64,000 nt of DNA from RGIG3159 sp034927685. GTDB taxonomy: Bacteria; Bacillota; Clostridia; Oscillospirales; Oscillospiraceae. The first letter of the stretch is position 1, and the number at the start of each line of letters is the position of its first letter. Made by a program: the position numbers and the translations under genes. Under the pieces are notes generated by a model. The model was not told the origin of the DNA, did not search any database, and worked only from the letters and a program-made list of their open reading frames with translations. The DNA is taken from the NCBI GenBank assembly GCA_034927685.1, contig JAYFPO010000013.1, forward strand, positions 1 through 64,000. Reading direction: 5' to 3'. Shown here one piece after another: positions 15,762 to 23,207 of this stretch.

Positions 15762-16481
15762 ATGACGATGAATCGGGCGCACGAGAGTGAAACCAAGCTG
15801 CAGAACCGCGCGAAAAAGCTACCGTTCTGGAGCGTGCTGACGCAGTCACAGCAGCAGCTTCTGCTGAGCAACGCCGCGCTCTCCTTCTGTGAGGCCGGGA
15901 CCCGCTGCTACGACGCGGCGCAGACCTACAACGGTCTCGTGGCGGTCTGCACCGGATCGCTGCGGGCATTTCTGCTCTCCAAGGACGGACGCGAGGCGTC
16001 GCTGTTCCGGCTGCTGGACGGCGCGGTCTGCGCCCTGCCGCTCTTGCCTCGCGGGAGCAGCGAGACGGAACCATGCTTTGAATTTCTTGAGGACACTGAA
16101 CTTCTCTGCATCCAGCAGCGCGCCGTTTTTGTTCTCTCGCACACGGTTACGGCGGTGCAGCAGACCGTTTTGGACGCTGCGTTCGCCCATCTGGACCAGC
16201 TGCTCTGGGCTGTCCATGTACAGGCCTTCTGTCCCCTTCGAAAACGGCTGGCGCTGCTGCTTCTGGAGCGCACCGCGGCCACCGCGCCGTCCGCAGCGGA
16301 CGAGACGGTACTGCGCATCACGCACGAGGACCTGGCGCGAAGCCTGCGCAGCGCCCGGGAGATGGTCAGTCTGGAGCTGGAAGCCATGCAGGAGGCAGGT
16401 CTGCTCATCACGCACCGCGGAAAAATTGAGATTCTCGACCGTGACGTCCTGAAGGCGCTGACCCGCGAGGGAACGGTCTAG
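15762..16481 (+). CDS. Crp/Fnr-family transcriptional regulator
   Basis: The 239-residue protein has an N-terminal cyclic-nucleotide-binding-like fold (about residues 20-125; GLVAVCTGSLRAFLLSKDGREASLFRLL). A dimer helix and a C-terminal winged helix follow (THEDLARSLRSAREMVSLELEAMQEAGLL). The recognition helix reads AREMVSLEL where most relatives have SREtVSRxL. Several cysteines are scattered through the sensor domain, but they do not form the spacing of E. coli FNR, so the effector cannot be named. It converges on the rex-hydrogenase operon, suggesting but not proving a role in anaerobic redox control. Confidence 0.88.
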   Translation: MTMNRAHESETKLQNRAKKLPFWSVLTQSQQQLLLSNAALSFCEAGTRCYDAAQTYNGLVAVCTGSLRAFLLSKDGREASLFRLLDGAVCALPLLPRGSSETEPCFEFLEDTELLCIQQRAVFVLSHTVTAVQQTVLDAAFAHLDQLLWAVHVQAFCPLRKRLALLLLERTAATAPSAADETVLRITHEDLARSLRSAREMVSLELEAMQEAGLLITHRGKIEILDRDVLKALTREGTV

Positions 16482-16488
16482 CAAACAT

Positions 16489-16526
16489 TGTGGCCACTGC
16501 AAAACTTTGAGTTTGCAGTGGCCACA
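16489..16526. terminator. Hairpin between convergent Crp/Fnr and hydrogenase genes
   Basis: A perfect 15-bp stem (16489-16503 with 16512-16526) starting TGTGGCCACTGCAAA. No T-run follows on either strand, so termination may be inefficient or use another mechanism. It has the CTGCAAA/TTTGCAG inner stem seen in other hairpins here. Confidence 0.65.
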
Positions 16527-16533
16527 TCTACGA

Positions 16534-18291
16534 TTATACTTCTCTCGGCAGTGCCAGTGGCATCTCCCAGGCGTTGTGGTCCGTATGGAGCAGATGATGC
16601 GCCAGCTCGGAGCACGGCTCGCCCAGGTAGTCGCTGTAGAGTGCCTGAACCTCCTGGTTCTCATGCGAGAAGCGGAGCGTGTTGTTCTTGTCATAGTCGT
16701 AGAGCACCTTGCCGCGTGCCTCCGCCAGCTCGCAGCCGAAGTGAATCGGCTGTCCGCCGCCACCGGCGCAGCCGCCGGGACATGCCATGACCTCGACAAA
16801 GTCGTACGCAACCTCACCGCGCCGCAGTGCCTCAATCAGCGCCCGGGCCTGACCCAGTCCGCTGACCACCGCCGTGCGAATGGTCTGCCCAGCCAGCTCG
16901 AAATTTGCTTCCTTCCAACCCTTGGCACCGCGTACCGCCTGGAATGCGTCGGGAGGCGGATTCTCGCCGGTGACCACAGCATAGCAGGTCCGCAGCGCGG
17001 CCTCCATGACGCCGCCGGTCGCGCCGAAGATGACCGCAGCGCCGGAGCCGGTGCCAAGCGGCGAGTCGAATTCACGCTCCGGCAGCAAGCTGACATCGAT
17101 CTGATCCGCGTGGATCATGCGGCAAATCTCCCGCGTCGTGAGGGAGAAGTCGACGTCCTGCCCCGCGCCAGCATCGTTCATGTTGGGCAGCGCACACTCT
17201 GCCTTCTTGGCCATGCAGGGCATGACGGAAATGCAGGCGATCTGCTTGGGGTCCACGCCGATCTTTTTTGCGAAATAAGTCTTTGTGACCGCGCCGAACA
17301 TCTGCTGCGGCGATTTGGCTGTGGAGAGCTGGTCCACCATGTCAGGATACTGGGACTTGAGGAACCGCACCCAGCCGGGACAACAGGAGGTAAACATGGG
17401 CCACTTCTTGTTTTTCCCTTCCTTGAGCCGGTTCAGGAACTCCGTCCCCTCCTCCATGATGGTCAGATCGGCGGAGAAATTGGTGTCAAAGACATAGTTG
17501 AAACCGAGCTGCTTCAGGGCGGCAACCAGACGCTTTTCATTGGCAATCGCCGGATCGAGGCCGAATTCCTCGCCCCAGGCCGCACGCACCGCCGGAGCCA
17601 CCTGAACGACCGTGATCTTATCTTTGTCGTTGAGCACGCCGTGGACGCCGAAGATCTTATCCGTATCGTCTCGGGTCTGCAGGGCCGCCGTCGGGCAATG
17701 GGTCACACACTGACCGCAGAGCGTGCAGTCCGCCTCACGAATGGTCCGGTCTTGCGAAACAAACACGTCCTGATGGGAGCCGGTGTTGGCCACGTCCCAA
17801 ACGCCGAGGGTCTGAACCTTCTCGCAGAAGGAGATGCAGCGCATGCAGCGAAGACACTTGCTGGCGTCCCGAATCAGGGGAAAGGTCTGATCCCAGGGAA
17901 ACGTCTTTGGCTCGTAGTGGTAGGGCAAATATTCATTGATGTTCAGCGTGTTGGCAATCCGCTGCAGCTCGCAGGTACCGCTGCGCTTGCAGGTGGGACA
18001 GTTGGTCCTGTGCTGGGAAAGCAGCAGCTCCACGTTGGTCCGCCGCGCTTCACGCACCTTGAGGGTGTTTGTGTAGACCTCCATGCCCTCCTGGACCACG
18101 TTGTTGCAGGAGGTCACAAGGTGATTAATGCCCTTGACCTCCACCACGCAGACACGACAGGCGGCAATTTCATTGACGCCCTTTAAGTAGCAGAGGGTCG
18201 GAACCGGCATGCCGGCAATCCGGGTCGCTTCCAGAATGGTGGACTTTTCCGGCACCTCGACTGTCTGATTGTTAATTTTAATCGTTACCAT
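16534..18291 (-). CDS. [FeFe] hydrogenase catalytic subunit with N-terminal Fe-S domains
   Basis: Reversibly makes or oxidises H2. The 585-residue protein is modular. A 2Fe-2S domain has Cys34, 45, 48 and 62. A His-ligated cluster is H94-x3-C-x2-C-x5-C. Two 4Fe-4S ferredoxin clusters use cysteines at 146-156 and 189-199. The H-cluster domain carries TSCCPGW (301-307), MPCMAKKAE (357-365) and MACPGGCAGGGGQP (502-515). All cluster ligands are present, including the first Cys of TSCCP, which relays protons. The next gene upstream encodes a flavin/Fe-S oxidoreductase overlapping it by 7 bases, so electrons likely come from NAD(P)H. The maturases HydEFG are not in the window. The gene is read from rex. 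Confidence 0.95.
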   Translation of the reverse strand: MVTIKINNQTVEVPEKSTILEATRIAGMPVPTLCYLKGVNEIAACRVCVVEVKGINHLVTSCNNVVQEGMEVYTNTLKVREARRTNVELLLSQHRTNCPTCKRSGTCELQRIANTLNINEYLPYHYEPKTFPWDQTFPLIRDASKCLRCMRCISFCEKVQTLGVWDVANTGSHQDVFVSQDRTIREADCTLCGQCVTHCPTAALQTRDDTDKIFGVHGVLNDKDKITVVQVAPAVRAAWGEEFGLDPAIANEKRLVAALKQLGFNYVFDTNFSADLTIMEEGTEFLNRLKEGKNKKWPMFTSCCPGWVRFLKSQYPDMVDQLSTAKSPQQMFGAVTKTYFAKKIGVDPKQIACISVMPCMAKKAECALPNMNDAGAGQDVDFSLTTREICRMIHADQIDVSLLPEREFDSPLGTGSGAAVIFGATGGVMEAALRTCYAVVTGENPPPDAFQAVRGAKGWKEANFELAGQTIRTAVVSGLGQARALIEALRRGEVAYDFVEVMACPGGCAGGGGQPIHFGCELAEARGKVLYDYDKNNTLRFSHENQEVQALYSDYLGEPCSELAHHLLHTDHNAWEMPLALPREV

Positions 18292-20114
18292 GACTTTCTG
18301 CGGCCTCCTTTGAAATTACCCAGCCCGAAGTGGTCGCACCGCAGGCATCTGCCGGATTCCTGCTCCGCTTCCCTGCAGTTCATCGCACACTCCATCGGCT
18401 CGAAATTGTCCTTCCGGTCCGCCGCCGAACGCTCACGCAGATTCACGCGGCCGCAGTAGACTTTGTCCTCCAGACTGGGGGCCGGAATCTCAATGTCCGT
18501 GGAGATCACATGGTGGAAGCCCAGGAAGCTGTCGATGTTATTGGCCGCGACCTTGCCGGCCGCAATGGCCCGGACTACCGTCGCGGGACCCGTGACGCAG
18601 TCACCGCCCGCGAACACGTCCGGCGCGTTCGCAATGCCGTTCCAGCTGTCGGTCTGGATGACGCCGCGCTTGATGGGAATGCCCGCATCCTCCACATAGT
18701 GGGTCTGGATGCCCTGGCCGATGGCCACAATCACGATGTCGCAGGGAATCCGCACGTCCGGCAGGCCCGTATCGGCAGGCACGGGACGGTTGCGCTCCAT
18801 TTTCCCGATCATCTTTGGGCTGGCCCACAGCGCCGTAACGCGGTCCTGCCCGTCGGTCTCGATCCGGACCGGGGCATGGAGTTCCAGCATCTCGGCACCC
18901 TCGGCAATCGCGCCCTGCGCCTCCTCCGGTTGGGCCGTCATGTCCACGACGCGACGACGGTAGACGACGGAGACCTTGCTCGCGCCGCAGCGGATGGCGC
19001 TTCTGGTGCAGTCCATGGCAACGTTGCCGCCGCCGACGATGCAGACACGCTTGCCCGTAAAGTCCGGGATCATGCCGTTGCCGATGTTGCCCAGCATCTC
19101 GACGGCGGAGATCACACCCTCGGCGTTCTCGCCCTCGATGCCAATTTTCTTGTCCGTGTGCGCGCCAATAGAGATGTACACCGCGTCAAACTCTTTCCGG
19201 AGTGTCTCGATGGAGATACCGTCCTCGCCGCCGACGCAGGTGTTGAGGTTGACTCTCACGCCGGTGGAAAGGATGCAGTCGATGTCCTCCTGCAGGCGCT
19301 GGCGCGGCAGCCGGTAGCTGGGAATGCCATAGACCAACATGCCGCCCAACCTGGGCCGTTTCTCAAAAACTGTACACTGGTGGCCCATGAGCTGCAGGTA
19401 GTAGGCGGCGGAGAGACCGCTGGGACCGCCGCCGATGACGGCGATCTTCTTGCCTGTCGTCTCCGCGCAGGCGGGTGCGGGGACTGTGCCCGCATTGTCC
19501 ACGGCAAAGCGCTTGAGGCCCCTGATATTGATTGGGCCATCGAGAATGTTCCGGCGGCAGCGGGTCTCGCATGGATGCTCGCAAATCATCGCGCAGGCCG
19601 CCGGGAACGGGTTGTCCTTGCGGATCAGGCGCACGGCATCGGCGTAGCGGCCGTCATGGACCAGCGCCACATAGCCGGGAATGTCGACGCCCGCGGGACA
19701 GTTGGCAATGCAGGGAATCGCCTGCGTGACGCGGCTGTTGCAGCGGCCCTTGGTAACATGGGCCACATAGTCCTCATAAAAGCCGTCCAGACCCTTCAGA
19801 ACCATTTTCGCCGCCTCAGCGCCCACGGAGCAGTCGGCGGAATCCGCAATGGTGGTCGCGGTGTTGCGCAAAAGTTCCAGGGAATCCATAGTGCCTCTGC
19901 CGTTCACAATGTCGTCCAGCAGATTGCTGAGCTGAGTAAGCCCGACGCGGCAGGGCACGCATTTCCCGCAGGTCTGCGCCTGGCTCATCTTCAGAAATGC
20001 GGCCGTCAGGTCGATTGGACAAATACCGGGAGGGCTGGCAATGATCCGCCGCTCCATGTCGCGGTACAAGGTCTCGACCACAGTCTGCGCCTTATCCTGG
20101 CTCATAATCGTCAT
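18285..20114 (-). CDS. NuoF-type 4Fe-4S domain fused to GltD-like NAD(P)H/FAD oxidoreductase
   Basis: Probable electron-input subunit of the hydrogenase. The first 110 residues match only the C-terminal iron-sulfur part of NuoF/HydB: QTCGKCVPCRVGL, then about 40 residues, then ADCSVGAEA. Next come the cysteine clusters of the glutamate-synthase small-subunit (GltD) family (CIANCPAG and CEHPCETRC). An FAD site VIGGGPSGLSAAYYL, an NAD(P) site VGGGNVAMDCTRSA and a terminal CLRCDHFG complete it. The FMN/NADH part of NuoF is missing, so nucleotide oxidation must occur at the GltD module. Start is uncertain: ATG at 20114 is given, a TTG at 20123 and ATG at 20105 are alternatives. It overlaps the hydrogenase gene by 7 bases. 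Confidence 0.88.
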   Translation of the reverse strand: MTIMSQDKAQTVVETLYRDMERRIIASPPGICPIDLTAAFLKMSQAQTCGKCVPCRVGLTQLSNLLDDIVNGRGTMDSLELLRNTATTIADSADCSVGAEAAKMVLKGLDGFYEDYVAHVTKGRCNSRVTQAIPCIANCPAGVDIPGYVALVHDGRYADAVRLIRKDNPFPAACAMICEHPCETRCRRNILDGPINIRGLKRFAVDNAGTVPAPACAETTGKKIAVIGGGPSGLSAAYYLQLMGHQCTVFEKRPRLGGMLVYGIPSYRLPRQRLQEDIDCILSTGVRVNLNTCVGGEDGISIETLRKEFDAVYISIGAHTDKKIGIEGENAEGVISAVEMLGNIGNGMIPDFTGKRVCIVGGGNVAMDCTRSAIRCGASKVSVVYRRRVVDMTAQPEEAQGAIAEGAEMLELHAPVRIETDGQDRVTALWASPKMIGKMERNRPVPADTGLPDVRIPCDIVIVAIGQGIQTHYVEDAGIPIKRGVIQTDSWNGIANAPDVFAGGDCVTGPATVVRAIAAGKVAANNIDSFLGFHHVISTDIEIPAPSLEDKVYCGRVNLRERSAADRKDNFEPMECAMNCREAEQESGRCLRCDHFGLGNFKGGRRKSW

Positions 20115-20119
20115 TCTGC

Positions 20120-20821
20120 TCAAGAGTTACCCACATCCTTTTCAAAACTGTTTTGATTGGTACAATTTTCACTTGCTGCGCACTCCCCCGCCTCCTGCTG
20201 AGAAAGAAGGTGGGCAAGCGCCGCCAAAGAACCCGCCATGTTTTCGTTATAGAGGATGACGCCGGGCGGGAGCGCCAGATGCGTCGGAGCGAAATTCCAG
20301 ATGGCGCGGATACCGCTCCAAATCAGATGCTCCGCCACGCCCTGTGCCGCGGAAGCGGGAACTGTGACGATCCCCATGAGAACATGTTCCCGCCGGCAAA
20401 ACTCCTCCATTTGCTCCAGTGGCAGGACCGGGACCGAAATTGCAAGCTCCTGCTTTTTCTCCGGGTGGAGGTCGAAGGCGGCCTCGATCTGCAGACCGTA
20501 CCGGTCAAAGCCGCGGTAGTCCAGAAGTGCGCGGCCCAGCTTGCCAACACCGACCAGTATGGCGCCCTTTTCGTGCTTGCTGTCCAGCAGCGCACCGATA
20601 CGTCGCAGCAGCTCATCCACGCTGCGGCCGCTGTTCGGCCGGCCGTCGCCGGCCAGCAGCGCAAAATCCTTCCGAACCGAAACATCCCCGAGGTCCAGCG
20701 CTCTGGCCACCACCGTCGAACTGACAAACTGGATGCCTCTCGCCTGCTGTGCCCGCAGGTAGTCCTCATAGGCCGGAAGCCGCTTTAAGACGGATACCGG
20801 GATTTTTTTTTGCTGTTCCAT
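20120..20821 (-). CDS. rex: Redox-sensing transcriptional repressor Rex
   Basis: Rex senses the NADH/NAD+ ratio and represses fermentation and hydrogen genes until NADH rises. The 233-residue protein has the winged-helix N-terminus (IPVSVLKRLPAYEDYL, then VSSTVVARALDLGDVSVRKDFALL). Its Rossmann domain has GVGKLGRALLDY and the dimer-swap helix region WNFAPTHLALPPGV. A tail of about 25 residues, rich in Glu and Asn, is longer than usual. It is the first gene of the operon with the oxidoreductase and hydrogenase, so hydrogen production is probably under its direct, autoregulated control. A 22-base palindrome 67 bases upstream is a candidate operator. Confidence 0.95.
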   Translation of the reverse strand: MEQQKKIPVSVLKRLPAYEDYLRAQQARGIQFVSSTVVARALDLGDVSVRKDFALLAGDGRPNSGRSVDELLRRIGALLDSKHEKGAILVGVGKLGRALLDYRGFDRYGLQIEAAFDLHPEKKQELAISVPVLPLEQMEEFCRREHVLMGIVTVPASAAQGVAEHLIWSGIRAIWNFAPTHLALPPGVILYNENMAGSLAALAHLLSQQEAGECAASENCTNQNSFEKDVGNS

Positions 20822-20887
20822 GCAACACCCCCCGCTTTATTCCAGTCCTTCTGTATCGATAACAGTTTACCAAATTTCTTTCCTCTT

Positions 20888-20909
20888 TTCTGTAAGTTTT
20901 CTTACAGAA
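20888..20909. promoter_or_regulatory. Candidate Rex operator upstream of rex
   Basis: A perfect 9-4-9 palindrome, TTCTGTAAG - TTTT - CTTACAGAA. It places TGT and ACA ten bases apart, as in the published Rex consensus TTGTTAA-N4-TTAACAA, but the inner bases differ. It lies in the divergent region between rex and a HAD phosphatase gene. Confidence 0.45.
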
Positions 20910-20975
20910 CGAAGATTTTCTATCATTCTTGCCGCCAAACAGGATGCAGTGGCCAAGTTGCAATGGAGAACTCGG

Positions 20976-21004
20976 TTGCAATCCCGCGCTGCGCCCTGTA
21001 TAAT
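20976..21004 (+). promoter_or_regulatory. Promoter of the HAD phosphatase gene
   Basis: TTGCAA (20976-20981) and TATAAT (20999-21004) with a 17-base spacer. Confidence 0.75.
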
Positions 21005-21037
21005 GAAAAGTATCCACATAAAATCGGAGTCTGCGAT

Positions 21038-21688
21038 ATGAAATATGAGTATATTTTGTTCGATCTGGACGGTACGCTGACAGATCCCGGCGTCGGAATT
21101 ACCAATTCCGTAGCCTATGCCCTGCGCAAGTTCGGTCTGGAGCCGCCCCGGCGCGAGGCGCTCTATCCCTTTATCGGCCCGCCCCTGATTGATTCTTTTG
21201 TGCGCTATTTCGGCTTTTCCCCGGAACAAGCCCGGAAGGCAGTCGTCTACTATCGTGAGTATTTCTGTGATACCGGGATCTATGAGAACGAGCTCTACGA
21301 CGGCGTCCCGGCGCTGCTCTCCGGCCTGCGGGAGCAAGGTCGCACCGTGGTGCTGGCCACATCGAAGCCGGAACCGTTCGCTCGCCGGATCCTGGATTAC
21401 TTTGCAATCGCGCCATATTTCACCCTGGTCGCGGGCAGCACCATGGCGGAAACCCGCACGGGTAAGGATGAGGTCATCGCCTATGCGCTGCAATCTCTGG
21501 GACTGACCGCCCCCTGCCCGGCTCTGATGGTCGGCGACCGGGCGCATGACATTCTCGGCGCGCGCAAGGTTGGCATCGACTCGCTCGGCGTCCTCTACGG
21601 CTATGGCAGTCGGGCGGAACTGACGGAAGCAGGTGCGTCCCGCCTGGCCGGAACCATTGCCGAGGTCTCCGCCGCGCTCACGGAATAA
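21038..21688 (+). CDS. HAD-superfamily hydrolase, phosphoglycolate-phosphatase-like
   Basis: Predicted cytoplasmic phosphatase. The 216-residue protein has motif I FDLDGTLTD with nucleophile Asp and acid/base Asp, a cap domain of subclass IA, motif II VLATSKPE, motif III Lys in AETRTGKDEVI, and motif IV MVGDRAHDILGA. The layout resembles Gph/PpaX-type enzymes acting on phosphoglycolate, pyrophosphate or small sugar phosphates; the substrate is open. The ATG at 21038 follows ATCGGAG and lies downstream of a good promoter. The frame extends far upstream, but that part precedes the promoter. It ends at a strong hairpin shared with the small peptide gene. Confidence 0.87.
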   Translation: MKYEYILFDLDGTLTDPGVGITNSVAYALRKFGLEPPRREALYPFIGPPLIDSFVRYFGFSPEQARKAVVYYREYFCDTGIYENELYDGVPALLSGLREQGRTVVLATSKPEPFARRILDYFAIAPYFTLVAGSTMAETRTGKDEVIAYALQSLGLTAPCPALMVGDRAHDILGARKVGIDSLGVLYGYGSRAELTEAGASRLAGTIAEVSAALTE

Positions 21689-21692
21689 AAAA

Positions 21693-21718
21693 GCGCGGCC
21701 CCTTCTCCGGGGCCGCGC
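21693..21718. terminator. Bidirectional terminator between HAD and peptide genes
   Basis: GCGCGGCCCC (21693-21702) pairs perfectly with GGGGCCGCGC (21709-21718) around a six-base loop. On the minus strand it is followed by six T, a canonical terminator for the small peptide gene; on the plus strand the T-run is short. Confidence 0.88.
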
Positions 21719-21726
21719 AGCTTTGT

Positions 21727-21792
21727 TCAGCAGTTTCCGCCGCAGAGCTGGCAGATCATCTGCAGAAAGGCGCTCCAATCAAAATTACACAT
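21727..21792 (-). CDS. 21-residue cysteine-rich peptide, candidate signalling peptide
   Basis: A very short gene with complete expression signals. A promoter (TTGCAA-17-TACAAT) ends about 50 bases upstream, TTGGGAGG lies seven bases before the ATG, and a perfect GC-rich terminator starts eight bases after the stop. The peptide starts MCNFDW and ends QLCGGNC, with cysteines at positions 2, 14, 17 and 21 and a hydrophobic middle. It has no basic N-region, so it is not an ordinary signal peptide. It is divergent from an HTH-TPR regulator of the architecture used to sense peptides. I infer a signalling or bacteriocin-like role; a small RNA with a chance reading frame is the alternative. Confidence 0.6.
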   Translation of the reverse strand: MCNFDWSAFLQMICQLCGGNC

Positions 21793-21841
21793 GTAGGAAC
21801 CTCCCAATTCATATTCATATTTGTCTCTCGAGGACATCTGT

Positions 21842-21870
21842 ATTGTAATCGTTTTGTAACTGTTTTGCAA
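21842..21870 (-). promoter_or_regulatory. Promoter of the small peptide gene
   Basis: TTGCAA (21870-21865) and TACAAT (21847-21842) on the minus strand with a 17-base spacer. The predicted transcript, from about 21835 to the terminator, is only about 145 bases. TTACA recurs three times at and above the promoter. Confidence 0.75.
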
Positions 21871-21908
21871 GCTGTAAGTTTTTCCATCCTCGGCAAACCT
21901 TGTCACGG

Positions 21909-21923
21909 CGGTCAGAACGACCG
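21909..21923. promoter_or_regulatory. Inverted repeat in the peptide/regulator divergent region
   Basis: CGGTC - AGAAC - GACCG, a 5-5-5 inverted repeat located about 40 bases above the peptide promoter and 51 bases before the regulator ATG. It is a possible binding site for the divergent regulator; short, so weakly supported. Confidence 0.3.
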
Positions 21924-21974
21924 TTTTCTGTTTGTATCTTCCCTTTGTAAGCTTGAAACAAGGAGGGCTCTGCC

Positions 21975-23114
21975 ATGACACAGATCTTATTTGGCATTCT
22001 GATCAAGCGCGAACGCATTCGCCGGAACTGGAGTCAGAGCGGCCTATGCAAGGGTATCTGCGCCGTCTCGTATCTCTCCAAAATTGAACAGGGCAAGGCG
22101 GGCGCCAGCCCTGAGGTGCTTGCCCTGCTGATGGAGCGGCTTTCCATTCCGTGGCGGGATGACCCCGCCGACGCGGCGCGGATTGAGCGTGGCTATGAAG
22201 CGGTCTTTTCCGGCGAGCAAATGGACGGGCTGCTGCCGGAGCTGGACGCCTGCGCGGCGGTCCCCGGGCCGTACCTGCCCGACGCGTTGCTGCTGCGCGC
22301 CTGGTTCCGCGATCAGCAGGACCCGGCGGCATCGGAATACGAGAGCTGTTTTGATCTGCGCCGCCGCACCCTGTACCTGCTGCTGGAGGAGCGGCATGAG
22401 GACGCGCTCTTGCTGAATCCCATTCCCCTCTGCTATCTGGCGGCGGGAAACGCGGAATATCAGGCAGGCCGCTGCACCGCCGCCGTGGAATACCTGCGGC
22501 AGTGCTACGATCTCTCGGCGCAGAGCGGACTGCTGCCGATGATGCTGCACAGCAGGATCCTGCTTGGCAACTGCTACAGCAATCTGCTGGACTATCCGCA
22601 CATGGCGGAGCACTATCGCGTCGCGTCGCGCATCGCCGCCGCGCTGGGGAATGAGGAGCTTGCGCGGGCTATCGTCTACAACACCGCCGCCACCCAGTTG
22701 GAGCTGGGCCGCACGGAGGATGCCTACCAGGGGCTGAGCTCGCTGCGGGATCCGTCGGCGATGGCGCTGCACAAGCTGGCCATCTGCTGCGAAAAGCTGG
22801 GCAGGACAGAGGAGGCACTGAACGCATTGGATCAGGCGGAAGCCAAAACAGACGACTATCCGGACCAGGCGATCACAAGGGAGTTCTGCGCGCTGGTACG
22901 TTTCCGGCTCAAAAAGCCGAATTATCTCCACGACCCCGCCTACGGCGAGGCACTGCTTTGCTGCTTCCAGAATATCCGCAAAACCATGCCCATCGGCTAT
23001 GCCAGCTTTCACCTGCCCTGGGTGCTCGAGTGGTACAAGGCCAACCGCCAATACAAGCAGGCCTGCGAGCTTTTGGAGACTTTTCCGATAAAGCTTCCGG
23101 TTACATCCGTTTAG
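21975..23114 (+). CDS. HTH-XRE regulator with TPR domain (RRNPP-like architecture)
   Basis: The 379-residue protein starts with a helix-turn-helix of the XRE type, residues about 6-65. It carries VSYLSKIEQGKAGASPEVLALLMERLSI, written here in two parts: the VSYLSKIEQGKAG recognition segment and the following PEVLALLMERL helix. The remaining 300 residues are helical repeats with TPR-like pairs (AAVEYLRQCYDLS; HMAEHYRVASRIAAALG; KLGRTEEALNALDQA). This N-HTH plus C-TPR plan is that of Rgg, PlcR, NprR and PrgX, which bind short peptides. GGAGGG precedes the ATG. A 21-residue peptide gene is divergent and an MFS transporter follows 93 bases later. Which gene it controls is inferred from position only. 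Confidence 0.82.
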   Translation: MTQILFGILIKRERIRRNWSQSGLCKGICAVSYLSKIEQGKAGASPEVLALLMERLSIPWRDDPADAARIERGYEAVFSGEQMDGLLPELDACAAVPGPYLPDALLLRAWFRDQQDPAASEYESCFDLRRRTLYLLLEERHEDALLLNPIPLCYLAAGNAEYQAGRCTAAVEYLRQCYDLSAQSGLLPMMLHSRILLGNCYSNLLDYPHMAEHYRVASRIAAALGNEELARAIVYNTAATQLELGRTEDAYQGLSSLRDPSAMALHKLAICCEKLGRTEEALNALDQAEAKTDDYPDQAITREFCALVRFRLKKPNYLHDPAYGEALLCCFQNIRKTMPIGYASFHLPWVLEWYKANRQYKQACELLETFPIKLPVTSV

Positions 23115-23207
23115 TCTGCCATATTCCCGGAAATTTTCTTGGAACAACTCTCTTCTTTTCCTTCTCCTCATTTGGTATCATAAAGATTGGAAAAGGAGGC
23201 GCAATTT

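Noticed and set aside
20810..21037. N-terminal extension of the HAD phosphatase up to 20810
   Set aside because: That stretch overlaps the rex start and contains the phosphatase's own promoter; the HAD motif begins directly after the ATG at 21038.
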